Of a DNA stretch of 64,000 nt, positions 56,545 to 64,000 are shown in pieces. The DNA lies in assembly GCF_003994335.1 (NCBI RefSeq), contig NZ_PNQZ01000063.1, positions 1-64,000 on the forward strand, given 5' to 3'. Made by a program: the position numbers and the translations under genes. This stretch comes from Asaia sp. W19. GTDB lineage: Bacteria; Pseudomonadota; Alphaproteobacteria; Acetobacterales; Acetobacteraceae. How positions within the stretch are numbered: position 1 is the stretch's first letter; each line of letters begins with the position of its first letter. A model generated the notes under the pieces. The model saw only the letters and a program-made list of their open reading frames with translations, was not told where the DNA came from and ran no database searches.

Positions 56545-57687
56545 ATGCTGATTTCCGCCCCGACGGATTATCGCGAGGCTGCGCGGCGCAGGCTTCCTCC
56601 GTTCCTGTTTCACTACATCGATGGCGGGGCTTATGCGGAATATACGATGAACCGCAACCAGGCTGATCTGTCAGCCGTCGCGTTGCGTCAGCGTATTCTG
56701 AAGAACATGGCCGGGCTGGATACGTCGATAAGCCTGCTGGGACAGAAATTCGCTTTTCCCGCAGCTCTGGCGCCAGTCGGGCTCACCGGTATGTATGCCC
56801 GAAGAGGCGAGGTTCAGGCTGCGCGCGCGGCGGCGCGCAAGGGCATACCCTTCACGCTCTCCACTGTGTCGGTCTGTCCGATCGAGGAAGTGCAGAGCCA
56901 GTCGCCCACCCCCATCTGGTTCCAGCTCTATGTGCTGAAAGACCGCGGCTTCATGCGTCATGTGCTGGAACGCGCGCGCGAAGCGGGTGTGACCACACTG
57001 GTCTTCACGGTCGACATGCCCATGCCGGGGGCGCGCTATCGCGATATCCATTCGGGTATGTCAGGGCCCTATGCAGCAGCCAGACGCCTTGCCCAGGCAA
57101 TGGGCCACCCCCATTGGGCCTGGCATGTGGGGGTGAGGGGCAAGCCGCATGATCTGGGGAATATCTCCACCTATCGGGGGCACCCTACGGGGCTGCAGGA
57201 TTATATCGGCTGGTTGGGCCGCAATTTCGACCCGTCGATCAGCTGGAAGGATCTCGAATGGATACGCACCTTCTGGAAGGGGCCCATGTTGATCAAGGGT
57301 ATTCTCGATGTCGAGGATGCGCGCGACGCCGTCCGCTTTGGTGCTGACGGGATCGTCGTGTCCAATCATGGGGGAAGGCAACTCGATGGTGTGCCGTCAA
57401 GCTGCCGCGCCCTTCCGGCCATTGCTCAAGCCGTGAAAGGCGAACTTGCCATTCTGGCCGATTCAGGTGTCCGTTCCGGGCTCGATATTGCGCGTATGGT
57501 TGCCCTCGGGGCCGATGCCGTGCTGCTGGGACGTGCCTACATCTACGCGCTTGCGGCAGGCGGTCAGAACGGTGTGAGCCGCCTGCTCGATCTGATGGAG
57601 CAGGAATTGCGCGTCGCCATGACCCTGACCGGCGCCCGGACCATCGACCAACTGACGCGGGAGAGTCTGGTCAAGGCGCTCTCCTGA
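56545..57687 (+). CDS. lldD: FMN-dependent L-lactate dehydrogenase
   Basis: The 380-residue protein is an FMN-dependent alpha-hydroxy-acid dehydrogenase of the LldD type, which oxidises L-lactate to pyruvate and feeds the quinone pool. It starts with [20 protein letters not shown], and has [30 protein letters not shown] and [15 protein letters not shown] with the catalytic histidine, and finally [15 protein letters not shown]. The length is as in E. coli. ATG 56545 has an AAGGAG site. It may belong to the creatininase-propeller group but is separated by 400 bases. Confidence 0.93.
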   Translation: MLISAPTDYREAARRRLPPFLFHYIDGGAYAEYTMNRNQADLSAVALRQRILKNMAGLDTSISLLGQKFAFPAALAPVGLTGMYARRGEVQAARAAARKGIPFTLSTVSVCPIEEVQSQSPTPIWFQLYVLKDRGFMRHVLERAREAGVTTLVFTVDMPMPGARYRDIHSGMSGPYAAARRLAQAMGHPHWAWHVGVRGKPHDLGNISTYRGHPTGLQDYIGWLGRNFDPSISWKDLEWIRTFWKGPMLIKGILDVEDARDAVRFGADGIVVSNHGGRQLDGVPSSCRALPAIAQAVKGELAILADSGVRSGLDIARMVALGADAVLLGRAYIYALAAGGQNGVSRLLDLMEQELRVAMTLTGARTIDQLTRESLVKALS

Positions 57688-57726
57688 CATCCCCTCCCTG
57701 GCGTTCAGGGCAGTTTCTGCCCCGGC

Positions 57727-58647
57727 TCATAGCGGGATCTGGAATTGCAGCCAGTAGCGGTCGCCCCGCGTGCTGTTTTGAACACCCATTTCATGTTGCC
57801 ATTTCAGGGCTACCGCGTAGGGCGGTCTGAAAAACCAGATCAGTTGCGGACCGAGACCGTATTTGGCCAGGCGATTGCCATCCCCCACACGATGACCGTT
57901 CTGGACGTCATTGGTGAATTGCGAGGTGACGAACCCGTTCAGCCCCAGCCGCAATTGCGGCAGCGCTGGGCTCAGCATGTAATTTGCGCCGAAATCGATA
58001 TTGATGACATTACCCGATTTATAGTCTGTCGCGCCATTGCGGGCATTGATCTGCAATTCCCCTTCGGCCGAGACATCGAAGCGTTTGGTCGGCATCCAGG
58101 TCAGTGCGGCTTCCTGATTGAACCCGAAAACATGCGTGGATTCATTCACCAGATCCGTCCTGCTGAAGGAGCCGATCGGCAGAAAGGCGCCCTCACCCAG
58201 ATAAACGTGCAGTTTGGGCGTATGCCAGGACAGGTAGAGCGGTGCCAGGTAAAGCCAGTTTGGCCCAAAAGCCGTACTCCCCTGACCGCCTGCACGCAGG
58301 GTCAGGCTGTTGATGGCCAGAATGGCGCTGCTCGAGAGCGTCGCGCCCAGAAACTGTCCGTGCCAGCTATGGAACAGGCGGGCTGCATTGGCGATGGCCG
58401 TGGCCCTGAAACCGGGAACCGAGGATTTCCTGCTCGTGCTTGAATAGGCCCCATTCGGATTCACCACAAAATAGTCCTGCCAGTAGGTCTGGCCTGGCGG
58501 AGGGGTGAGCGCAGGATAGATGGTCTGAACACCCGAGGCCCAGTTGGTCTGCCCACCCTCAGTTGCCTGGCTGGCGGGTGTCAGCGCGCCGAGCATCGCC
58601 ATCAGACAGACTGCGCGCGTGAGATGCCCAGTGAACTGCGTTTTCAT
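57727..58647 (-). CDS. Outer-membrane beta-barrel (phenol-degradation MetA-like family)
   Basis: The 306-residue protein has a signal peptide (about residues 1-28, ending ASQA) and an alternating hydrophobic pattern with many aromatic residues, ending in the strand WLQFQIPL. It resembles the SphA/MetA family of outer-membrane proteins linked to uptake of aromatic compounds. ATG 58647 has a GGGGGA site; the frame starts four codons earlier. It is divergent from the AraC-type gene and may import the substrate of the aldoxime pathway. Confidence 0.7.
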   Translation of the reverse strand: MKTQFTGHLTRAVCLMAMLGALTPASQATEGGQTNWASGVQTIYPALTPPPGQTYWQDYFVVNPNGAYSSTSRKSSVPGFRATAIANAARLFHSWHGQFLGATLSSSAILAINSLTLRAGGQGSTAFGPNWLYLAPLYLSWHTPKLHVYLGEGAFLPIGSFSRTDLVNESTHVFGFNQEAALTWMPTKRFDVSAEGELQINARNGATDYKSGNVINIDFGANYMLSPALPQLRLGLNGFVTSQFTNDVQNGHRVGDGNRLAKYGLGPQLIWFFRPPYAVALKWQHEMGVQNSTRGDRYWLQFQIPL

Positions 58648-58841
58648 CTGATCCCCCATGGTAATGCTGTGGGGAAAAAATCATCATGAGCGAGGCAGGT
58701 GGTTCTTGTCCGGGAGAGAGGATTTTCTTGCTGCGCGCTCGCGCTTTGTCCCAGGGCGGAACAATAACGATACCGCAACGTATTGGGGCGTGATATGGGC
58801 GGTTTCAGGCCAGATGGGGGCACAAAGGGAGGGCAGGGATC

Positions 58842-59828
58842 ATGCCGCTCGTCATGCAAAGCTATGATACGCTGGGACTGTCGCCACGGGCGGGACTGGA
58901 ATTCTGGCAAGATGTCGTCTGCCGGTCTTTCGTCCCGCTGGAATGCCGCGCTCAGGGGGCAGGGTTCCACGGGGCGGTAAGGCGCCTTGAAATGGAGGCG
59001 TTCAGCCTCACGACTGTCTGCTCCGGCGCGCAATCGGTTGCCCGAACGCGTCGTCTGATCAGCGCCGCCGGGGAGAGCCATTATCTCGTCAGTCTCGGGG
59101 TGACCGGCAGGGGGCAGGTTATCCAGGATGGACGGGAAGCCATCGTGGCGCCTGGCAGTTTCGCCCTCTATCACACCGACAGGCCCTACACGTTGCGCTT
59201 TAACGAGGATTTCGAGCAGATCATCCTGATGATGCCGACTGAGGCGCTGGACGCCCGGTTCGGCCATGCGCCGGGCCTGACCGCCACAGTGATGGACGGC
59301 GCCAATCCGCTTTGCGGTCTGGCTGCGTCCTTTTTTCACGGGTTGACCGGGACCAGCCGATCCCTGCCGGATCTGCTCGTCCCGCGCCTGACCGCGCAGG
59401 CGGCTGAACTCGTGGCCTCGATGCTGATCGCCTCGGGATATCGTTCAGGCGCGCCGACGTCGCATCGCCTGACCATGGGGCTCCAGATACGCAACGCGAT
59501 AGAGACGAAGCTGCGTGATCCTTCTCTGGGGCGCAAGGCGCTGGCCGAGCAGTTTCGTATCTCGACGCGCTATCTCGATGACCTGTTTGCCGATCAGGGC
59601 ATGGGCGTCTCGGAATACATCATGAAGCGTCGTCTCGACTGGGCGCGTGAGGCGCTCGCCGATCCTTGTCGTGATCGCTACCAGATCGGCGAGATCGCAG
59701 CGATGAGCGGCTTCGTCAGCCAGGCGCATTTCAGCCGCGTCTTCGCTGCGGCCCATGGCTGCGCGCCACGCGCCTTCCGTCTGGCCAGCCGTGAAACCCG
59801 AGAGACAAAGGGTCTTTCGGATGGCTGA
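58842..59828 (+). CDS. AraC-family regulator with AraC_binding_2 domain
   Basis: The 328-residue protein has a C-terminal AraC-type DNA-binding domain (about residues 210-315) with ALAEQFRISTRYLDDLFADQ as the first helix-turn-helix and IGEIAAMSGFVSQAHFSRVF as the second. The N-terminal part (FWQDVVCRSFVPLE, then HYLVSLGVTGRGQVIQDGRE) is of the AraC_binding_2 type, known in regulators of aromatic-acid or aldoxime-nitrile genes. It probably activates the nitrilase-oxd pair and perhaps the divergent outer-membrane protein gene. ATG 58842 has an AGGGAGG site. Confidence 0.87.
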   Translation: MPLVMQSYDTLGLSPRAGLEFWQDVVCRSFVPLECRAQGAGFHGAVRRLEMEAFSLTTVCSGAQSVARTRRLISAAGESHYLVSLGVTGRGQVIQDGREAIVAPGSFALYHTDRPYTLRFNEDFEQIILMMPTEALDARFGHAPGLTATVMDGANPLCGLAASFFHGLTGTSRSLPDLLVPRLTAQAAELVASMLIASGYRSGAPTSHRLTMGLQIRNAIETKLRDPSLGRKALAEQFRISTRYLDDLFADQGMGVSEYIMKRRLDWAREALADPCRDRYQIGEIAAMSGFVSQAHFSRVFAAAHGCAPRAFRLASRETRETKGLSDG

Positions 59829-59965
59829 ACGCCTGCCCTGCATGCCGGATATCATGAGGCATGTTTTGCTTCCGTAGCGGACAAGACAGGTGATCGTTGC
59901 GCTCTAGGATCGATCCTGTGCCGGGCTTTTCTGTCCGGCTGGAGATCTATTGACGGAGCGGAACA

Positions 59966-60994
59966 GTGAGCCTCAAGCACCCTCGATACAAGGTCGCTGT
60001 CGTACAGGCAGCCCCTGTCTATCTCGATCTCGACGCCACCATCGACAAGACGATCGCCCTGATCGATGAGGCCGCAGCGAAGGGGGCGGCGCTGATCGCC
60101 TTCCCCGAAACATTCATCCCCGGCTATCCGTGGCATATCTGGCTGGACAGCCCCGCGTGGTCCATTGGGAGCGGTTTCACCGGGCGTTATTTCGACAACT
60201 CGCTGGCCTATGACAGCCCGGAGGCCGATCGCCTGCGGGGCGCGGTCAAGCGGGCAGGAATCACCGCCGTGCTGGGTCTGTCCGAGCGTCAGGATGGTTC
60301 TCTCTATATCGCCCAGTGGATCATCGGCCCCGATGGTGAGACGATTGCCACCCGACGAAAGCTGCGCGTGACCCATGTGGAGCGTACGGTCTATGGCGAG
60401 GGCGATGGAAGCGACCTGGCGGTCCATGCCGTGCCGGGTCTGGGGCGCGTCGGGGCGCTCTGTTGCTGGGAGCATATCCAGCCCCTCACTAAATACGCGA
60501 TGTACGCCCAGAACGAGCAGGTGCATGTGGGCGCCTGGCCCAGCTTCTCGCTCTATGAGCCCTTCGCCCATGCGCTGAGTGCCGAGGTGAATATTGCGGC
60601 CTCACGCGTCTATGCCGTGGAGGGCGGCTGTTTCGTGCTGGCCCCGTGCGCCGTGGTTTCCGAAGCCATGATCGAGGCATTATGCACGACGCCCGAGAAG
60701 CGGGGTCTGCTCAGGGCAGGCGGGGGCGCTGCCCGCGTCATTGGCCCGGATGGGCGCGATCTTGTCGCGCCCCTCGCGCCGGATGAGGAAGGTCTTCTGA
60801 TCGCCGAGATCGATCTGGCCGCCATTCCGATTGCCAAGGCTTCTGCGGACCCGATCGGGCATTATTCGCGCCCTGATGTGACGCGCCTCCTCTTCAATCC
60901 GGTACGGGCGCGCCGTGTCGATTACATGCGCCCCCGCGACCCCGACCCGGTCGAGGCAGGCTCCTTCTGCGTTCCATCCGGCCTGGAGGATTGA
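59966..60994 (+). CDS. Nitrilase
   Basis: The 342-residue enzyme hydrolyses nitriles to carboxylic acids and ammonia. The catalytic triad is visible: E48 in IAFPETFIPGYPWH, K132 in ATRRKLRVTHVER and C167 in VGALCCWEHIQPL. The motifs and length match true nitrilases of the aliphatic or arylacetonitrile type rather than amidases. The start is GTG 59966 with a GGAG site. It is followed by the aldoxime dehydratase gene: the stop codon lies two bases before the oxd ATG, so the pair is translationally linked. Confidence 0.93.
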   Translation: MSLKHPRYKVAVVQAAPVYLDLDATIDKTIALIDEAAAKGAALIAFPETFIPGYPWHIWLDSPAWSIGSGFTGRYFDNSLAYDSPEADRLRGAVKRAGITAVLGLSERQDGSLYIAQWIIGPDGETIATRRKLRVTHVERTVYGEGDGSDLAVHAVPGLGRVGALCCWEHIQPLTKYAMYAQNEQVHVGAWPSFSLYEPFAHALSAEVNIAASRVYAVEGGCFVLAPCAVVSEAMIEALCTTPEKRGLLRAGGGAARVIGPDGRDLVAPLAPDEEGLLIAEIDLAAIPIAKASADPIGHYSRPDVTRLLFNPVRARRVDYMRPRDPDPVEAGSFCVPSGLED

Positions 60995-60996
60995 GG

Positions 60997-62046
60997 ATGG
61001 AAAGCGCCATTGCCCCCCATCTTCGTTGCCCCCGGCATGATCCGGACTTCAATCCGCGTCGCATAAGCGATGATTTCCTGCCGCCTTTCCCGGCCTGGAC
61101 GGCGAGGGACAAGACGAAGCAGGACCAGAGCGTCATGGGGTATTTCGGCGTGCAATGGCGCGATCCTGCGCTCGAGGAGGCCGCAGATCGTCTGCTCGAC
61201 ACGCTGGCACAGCGGTTGGCCGGATCTGCCGTCAACGTGGAGCGGGCGGTTTTCGAGGATGGGGCGGGATATGCCAATGCCGTGCTGATCGGCTACTGGC
61301 CGGACCCTCAGGCCCACGCCGGATGGTGGCGTGGGCAGCAGGAGTGGTGGCATGAGCGGGCCCGTGCGCTTGGCGGGCTTGGGCTGTATCGGGAGGTTTT
61401 CCTGCCGCGCAGCACCCATCTGGAAACGCTGTTCAGCGCGTCGGACCGGCTGGAGGGCATCGGTGTTATGCTGGGAGGGCGTAGCGCGGAGCCCATTCAG
61501 GAACATGGTTATTGGGGCGGGATGCGCGACCGTTTGCCTGCCAGCCAGAGAGAGGCGCTCGCGGCCTCAGGAGGACGAAAGATCGTGCCGATCGCGCCGG
61601 GTGCGCGGCTGGTGATCGGGCATGAAGGTCTGGCCCTGATCCGCTCCGGTCAGGACTGGTCGGATGTGGTCGGGCAGGAACTGGCGCTCTATCGGGACCG
61701 GATCGAACCAACGCTGCGCGCAGGCATGATGTTCCTGCGCGATGAAGGGGTGGAGATCGGCTGCTATTTCAACCGCTACATGCAAGTGGATGAAACGCGG
61801 GGAGGCAAACCCTGTCGCAGTTTCGGCATGAGTGTCTGGCGTGATCTGGCCTCTCTGGAGCATTGGGCCGAGCATCATCCCACCCATAAGGCGATTTTCG
61901 GCGATTTCATCGAAGTGGTGCAAGCGCTCAGAGGCGTCCTGAACCTGCGTCTGTTCCATGAGGTGGCCGTCCTGCAATCCGACGCGCAGATCTACGAGTA
62001 TCTCGGCTGTCATGACCATACCGGTATGCTCAACGGTCTGGCCTAG
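60997..62046 (+). CDS. oxd: Aldoxime dehydratase (heme enzyme)
   Basis: The 349-residue protein dehydrates aldoximes (R-CH=N-OH) to nitriles with a heme. Typical segments are EHGYWGGMRDRLP, HPTHKAIFGDFIEVVQAL, the proximal-heme histidine H321 in LFHEVAVLQSD and the distal-site histidine H339 in YLGCHDHTGML. The match to phenylacetaldoxime dehydratase is clear by eye. ATG 60997 has a GGAGG site at 60985-60989; a TTG at 60991 is possible. With nitrilase it converts aldoxime to acid in two steps. Confidence 0.93.
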   Translation: MESAIAPHLRCPRHDPDFNPRRISDDFLPPFPAWTARDKTKQDQSVMGYFGVQWRDPALEEAADRLLDTLAQRLAGSAVNVERAVFEDGAGYANAVLIGYWPDPQAHAGWWRGQQEWWHERARALGGLGLYREVFLPRSTHLETLFSASDRLEGIGVMLGGRSAEPIQEHGYWGGMRDRLPASQREALAASGGRKIVPIAPGARLVIGHEGLALIRSGQDWSDVVGQELALYRDRIEPTLRAGMMFLRDEGVEIGCYFNRYMQVDETRGGKPCRSFGMSVWRDLASLEHWAEHHPTHKAIFGDFIEVVQALRGVLNLRLFHEVAVLQSDAQIYEYLGCHDHTGMLNGLA

Positions 62047-62108
62047 GGTACCCTGCCAAGGACAGGTTCAAGGGTCCGTAGCAGCGCGATCAGGGTCTGG
62101 GCGGGGAG

Positions 62109-62127
62109 GGGCAGTGTGCCACTGCCC
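62109..62127. terminator. Hairpin between oxd and the SDR gene
   Basis: An 8-bp stem (GGGCAGTG with CACTGCCC) with a three-base loop lies between the convergent stops at 62046 and 62136, extended by weaker pairing (GGGGAG with CTCCC). No U-run. It may act as a bidirectional terminator. Confidence 0.45.
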
Positions 62128-62135
62128 GCTCCCTC

Positions 62136-63104
62136 TCAGCGGGTCGGAAAAGTTTCGCCCACCATCGATTCGCTCAACTTCCAGAGTGCCTCGGCCCGTG
62201 CGGGATCGACGGCGTAGGCGCGCACGCCGGGGATGGTGATGCCGAGGGGCTCGTTATCGGGGACAATGGCGCTCACGCTGCAATTCTCGCCGTAGCGACC
62301 GCCAATGGTCTGTGGATCGGCTATGGTTGCCGCCCAGACTGCGCTCGCCGCGCCTTGCGGGATGGATTTGAAAACGAAGGGGGGACGCCCGGCCTCGGCC
62401 TCCTGCCGATTGATCCCTTCAACCATGGCCTCGATTGCGCCCTCGGGCATGTGGCGTACGAGTTCCGTGGCGATCCCGCCGGGATGCACGGCCATGGCCC
62501 GGATATCACGGGGCTTGTGGCGCGCATCGAGCGCGACGGCGAACAGGATATTGGCCGTCTTCGAGCGGCCATAAGCGCCGAATGGTGTGTATTCGGTGCG
62601 CTCGAAGTTCGGGTCGTCCAGATCGACATCGCCATAGCGATGCCCGGCAGAGGACAGCATGATGACCCGCCCGCCCGGCTTCACGAGGGGCATGAGCCGG
62701 TTCACGAGGACGAAATGTCCGAGATGATTGGTCCCGAACTGCGTTTCGAACCCGTCTTTCGTATATCCCAGCGGCGTTGCCATCACCCCCGCATTCGCGA
62801 TCAGCGCATCGAAGGGAAGATCGGTGGCCAGCAGGTGATCGGCGCAGTCACGCACGCTCGCCAGATCCGCAAGATCGAGGGCTGTGACACTGAACAGGGC
62901 GGGGTCGATCATGTGTGTGGCCTGTCGGGCCTTGGCGAGATCACGCGCTGTGCCGACAACCTTTGCCCCATGGGCGACCAGCGCCCGGGCAGTTTCGATA
63001 CCGAGCCCTGCTGAAACGCCGGTGACAAGATAGCGTTTGCCGGTGAGCGACACGCCGCTGAGCACGTCGTCGGTCGTCGTTTGTGCGTTGAAAGAAGTGG
63101 ACAT
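62136..63104 (-). CDS. SDR-family oxidoreductase
   Basis: The 322-residue protein is a short-chain dehydrogenase with the cofactor motif YLVTGVSAGLGIETARALV, the NAG motif in LIANAGVMATPLG and the active-site pattern YGRSKTANILFA, with serine in MLSSAGH. It resembles the retinol-dehydrogenase/WW-domain-oxidoreductase-like group. ATG 63104 has a GAGG site. It is divergent from the TetR gene with shared palindromic sites, so its expression is probably controlled by that regulator. Confidence 0.9.
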   Translation of the reverse strand: MSTSFNAQTTTDDVLSGVSLTGKRYLVTGVSAGLGIETARALVAHGAKVVGTARDLAKARQATHMIDPALFSVTALDLADLASVRDCADHLLATDLPFDALIANAGVMATPLGYTKDGFETQFGTNHLGHFVLVNRLMPLVKPGGRVIMLSSAGHRYGDVDLDDPNFERTEYTPFGAYGRSKTANILFAVALDARHKPRDIRAMAVHPGGIATELVRHMPEGAIEAMVEGINRQEAEAGRPPFVFKSIPQGAASAVWAATIADPQTIGGRYGENCSVSAIVPDNEPLGITIPGVRAYAVDPARAEALWKLSESMVGETFPTR

Positions 63105-63162
63105 GAACAGCCTCATGGGCAGAAGGCGCATGCGTCTTGCCGGCCGACAGGACACAATCTAA

Positions 63163-63205
63163 ACGGAAGCATACTCCGCTTCTCATATACGGAATCATAT
63201 TCCGT
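63163..63205. promoter_or_regulatory. Double operator of the TetR-type regulator
   Basis: Two similar 17-bp palindromes: ACGGAAGCATACTCCGC at 63163-63179 and ACGGAATCATATTCCGT at 63189-63205. The second is a perfect inverted repeat around CAT; the first is slightly degenerate. Centre-to-centre distance is 26 bases. They lie between the divergent SDR and TetR starts. The operator role is inferred from position and symmetry. Confidence 0.8.
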
Positions 63206-63226
63206 TTAACAAGAGGGTTCTCTCCG

Positions 63227-63802
63227 ATGACCGACACCCCCAAGGCGCGCCGTCCGCGCTCCGATGGGCAGCGTAGCCGCCTGGCGCTTCTGGCTGCAGC
63301 GCGCAGTGCCTTCATGGCAGGGGAGAGTGATATCCGCATGGATGCCATCGCGTCGCGTGCCGGAGTCGGGGTTGGGACGCTCTATCGTCATTTCGCCGAT
63401 CGTTCCGCCCTGATCGAGGCGGTTTATGCCGATGAACGCGATCAGCTCGTGGCGTCGGCTCCGGTTTTGGCCGCCAGCCACGAACCACTCGAAGCGCTGC
63501 GCCAGTGGATGCAGCTTTTCGTGGCTTATGCCGCGACCAAAAAGATCATGACTCCGGTGCTTGAAACCGTGACCGGCGGCGCGGCCTCTCTGCATGAACG
63601 CTCTGGCGCACCGATTATCGACGCCATGCAGCGCCTGACATCGGCCTGTGTCGCGGCAGGCGTTCTGCGAGACGATATCGATCCTATGGACATGCTGCGT
63701 GCGGTCTACGGGGTCTGCACGATCGCCGGAGACAGGCCGCAACAGGCCATCCAGTTCATCGATATCGTTCTCGCTGGCGCCCGTCCCGGGGTAACGCCCT
63801 AG
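63227..63802 (+). CDS. TetR/AcrR-family regulator
   Basis: The 191-residue protein has an N-terminal TetR helix-turn-helix (about residues 17-60): LALLAAARSAFMAGES, MDAIASRAGVGVGTLYRHFAD. The C-terminal ligand domain is not informative. ATG 63227 is preferred because the earlier frame lies over the operator region. It is divergent from the SDR gene and probably represses both itself and the SDR gene. Confidence 0.92.
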   Translation: MTDTPKARRPRSDGQRSRLALLAAARSAFMAGESDIRMDAIASRAGVGVGTLYRHFADRSALIEAVYADERDQLVASAPVLAASHEPLEALRQWMQLFVAYAATKKIMTPVLETVTGGAASLHERSGAPIIDAMQRLTSACVAAGVLRDDIDPMDMLRAVYGVCTIAGDRPQQAIQFIDIVLAGARPGVTP

Positions 63803-63810
63803 GAGAGCTG

Positions 63811-63830
63811 CCTGCCTGCCTGCCTGCCTG
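63811..63830. repeat. Tetranucleotide repeat (CCTG)5
   Basis: Five exact copies of CCTG follow the TetR stop, preceded by CTG. It is between two genes' 3' ends (convergent), so any phase effect on expression is unlikely. Confidence 0.8.
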
Positions 63831-63852
63831 GCGGGTCGGGCGCAGCGCGCGC

Positions 63853-64000
63853 TTATTTCATGGGGAAGCCGAGCGTGCGCAGGGAAGACAGTATCGTATC
63901 ACGCCCATGCAGGGCTGCCCGTGTCGCGATTCGCGCCGCCATGGTTTGGGACCATAGTCTCGGCGGCAGGCCCTGCTCCTTCTGAAAATCACCGTCGCGC
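63853..64000 (-). CDS. 3' end of an unidentified gene (partial)
   Basis: On the minus strand a frame is open from the window edge to a TAA stop at 63853-63855. Its last 48 codons read near the end LHGRDTILSSLRTLGFPMK. It has no stop or unusual codons and the codon use is consistent with a real gene, but I cannot recognise the product. The rest lies outside the window. Confidence 0.5.
   Translation of the reverse strand, partial: RDGDFQKEQGLPPRLWSQTMAARIATRAALHGRDTILSSLRTLGFPMK

Noticed and set aside
53990..57687. Mycofactocin biosynthetic cluster
   Set aside because: Only creatininase-fold and LldD-type proteins are present; no MftA precursor, MftB or radical SAM MftC is visible, and the creatininase-fold protein is exported.

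Overview
The window looks like chromosomal DNA of a high-GC alphaproteobacterium, most likely an acetic acid bacterium (Acetobacteraceae). The evidence is the mixture of genes: an HpnN-type hopanoid transporter, an OprB-type sugar porin, an FMN-dependent L-lactate dehydrogenase, a separate F0 operon with a b' subunit, a PTS phosphorelay without a visible permease, and a short alphaproteobacterial HPr kinase. The genus cannot be fixed from sequence inspection alone. Start codons are often GTG or TTG, and several were chosen from Shine-Dalgarno spacing.

Layout. 0.4-4.5 kb: a small entericidin-type lipoprotein, then an FMN riboswitch and the riboflavin operon ribD-ribE-ribBA-ribH. 4.6-9.7 kb: hpnN, an OprB porin and an AIM24-type protein. 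9.7-12.6 kb (minus strand): a HExxH protein, cysE and a UbiH-type hydroxylase. 12.7-15 kb: glnK-amtB and a small secreted protein. 15-17.9 kb: a SorC-type regulator divergent from a transaldolase-like aldolase and a PfkB sugar kinase. 17.9-19.2 kb: a GIY-YIG protein and an AT-richer gap with a perfect 22-bp palindrome. 19.2-24.8 kb: nucleoside hydrolase-like protein, tRNA-Tyr, rlmB, a medium-chain dehydrogenase, a sulfotransferase and a DUF3597 protein. 24.8-29.1 kb (minus strand): hprK, rapZ, EIIA-Man, HPr and Enzyme I, a PTS phosphorelay with no EIIB or EIIC beside it. 29-36 kb: RidA, an M61 peptidase, a PutA-like protein and a small monooxygenase-type protein. 36.1-40.9 kb: a tandem glycine riboswitch with gcvT-gcvH-gcvP. 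41-47.7 kb: YbaK, TonB, AlkA-type glycosylase, M20 peptidase, alpha/beta hydrolase and a ClC channel. 47.8-50.5 kb: the F0 genes atpI-B-E-F'-F. 50.5-53 kb: a GT2/GT39 pair. 53-57.7 kb: a 43-residue membrane ORF, DUF2721, creatininase-family protein, YVTN propeller and lldD. 57.7-62 kb: an outer-membrane protein divergent from an AraC regulator, then nitrilase and aldoxime dehydratase. 62-64 kb: an SDR and a TetR regulator sharing a two-site operator region, and the 3' end of an unidentified gene.

How the genes work together. The riboflavin and glycine-cleavage operons are each headed by the riboswitch expected for their product or substrate. GlnK-AmtB is an ammonium uptake and sensing pair. 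The PTS genes look regulatory. Nitrilase and aldoxime dehydratase, overlapping or nearly so and next to an AraC regulator, make a complete aldoxime-to-nitrile-to-acid route.

The observation I rate most unusual is the PutA-like protein (31839-35489). It is full length and undisrupted, but positions that align with the catalytic lysine and tyrosine of proline dehydrogenase and with the catalytic cysteine and glutamate of the aldehyde dehydrogenase domain are all substituted. Other items worth checking are the aldoxime module, a 206-bp element with imperfect inverted ends after gcvP, the 22-bp palindrome and the 43-residue membrane ORF.
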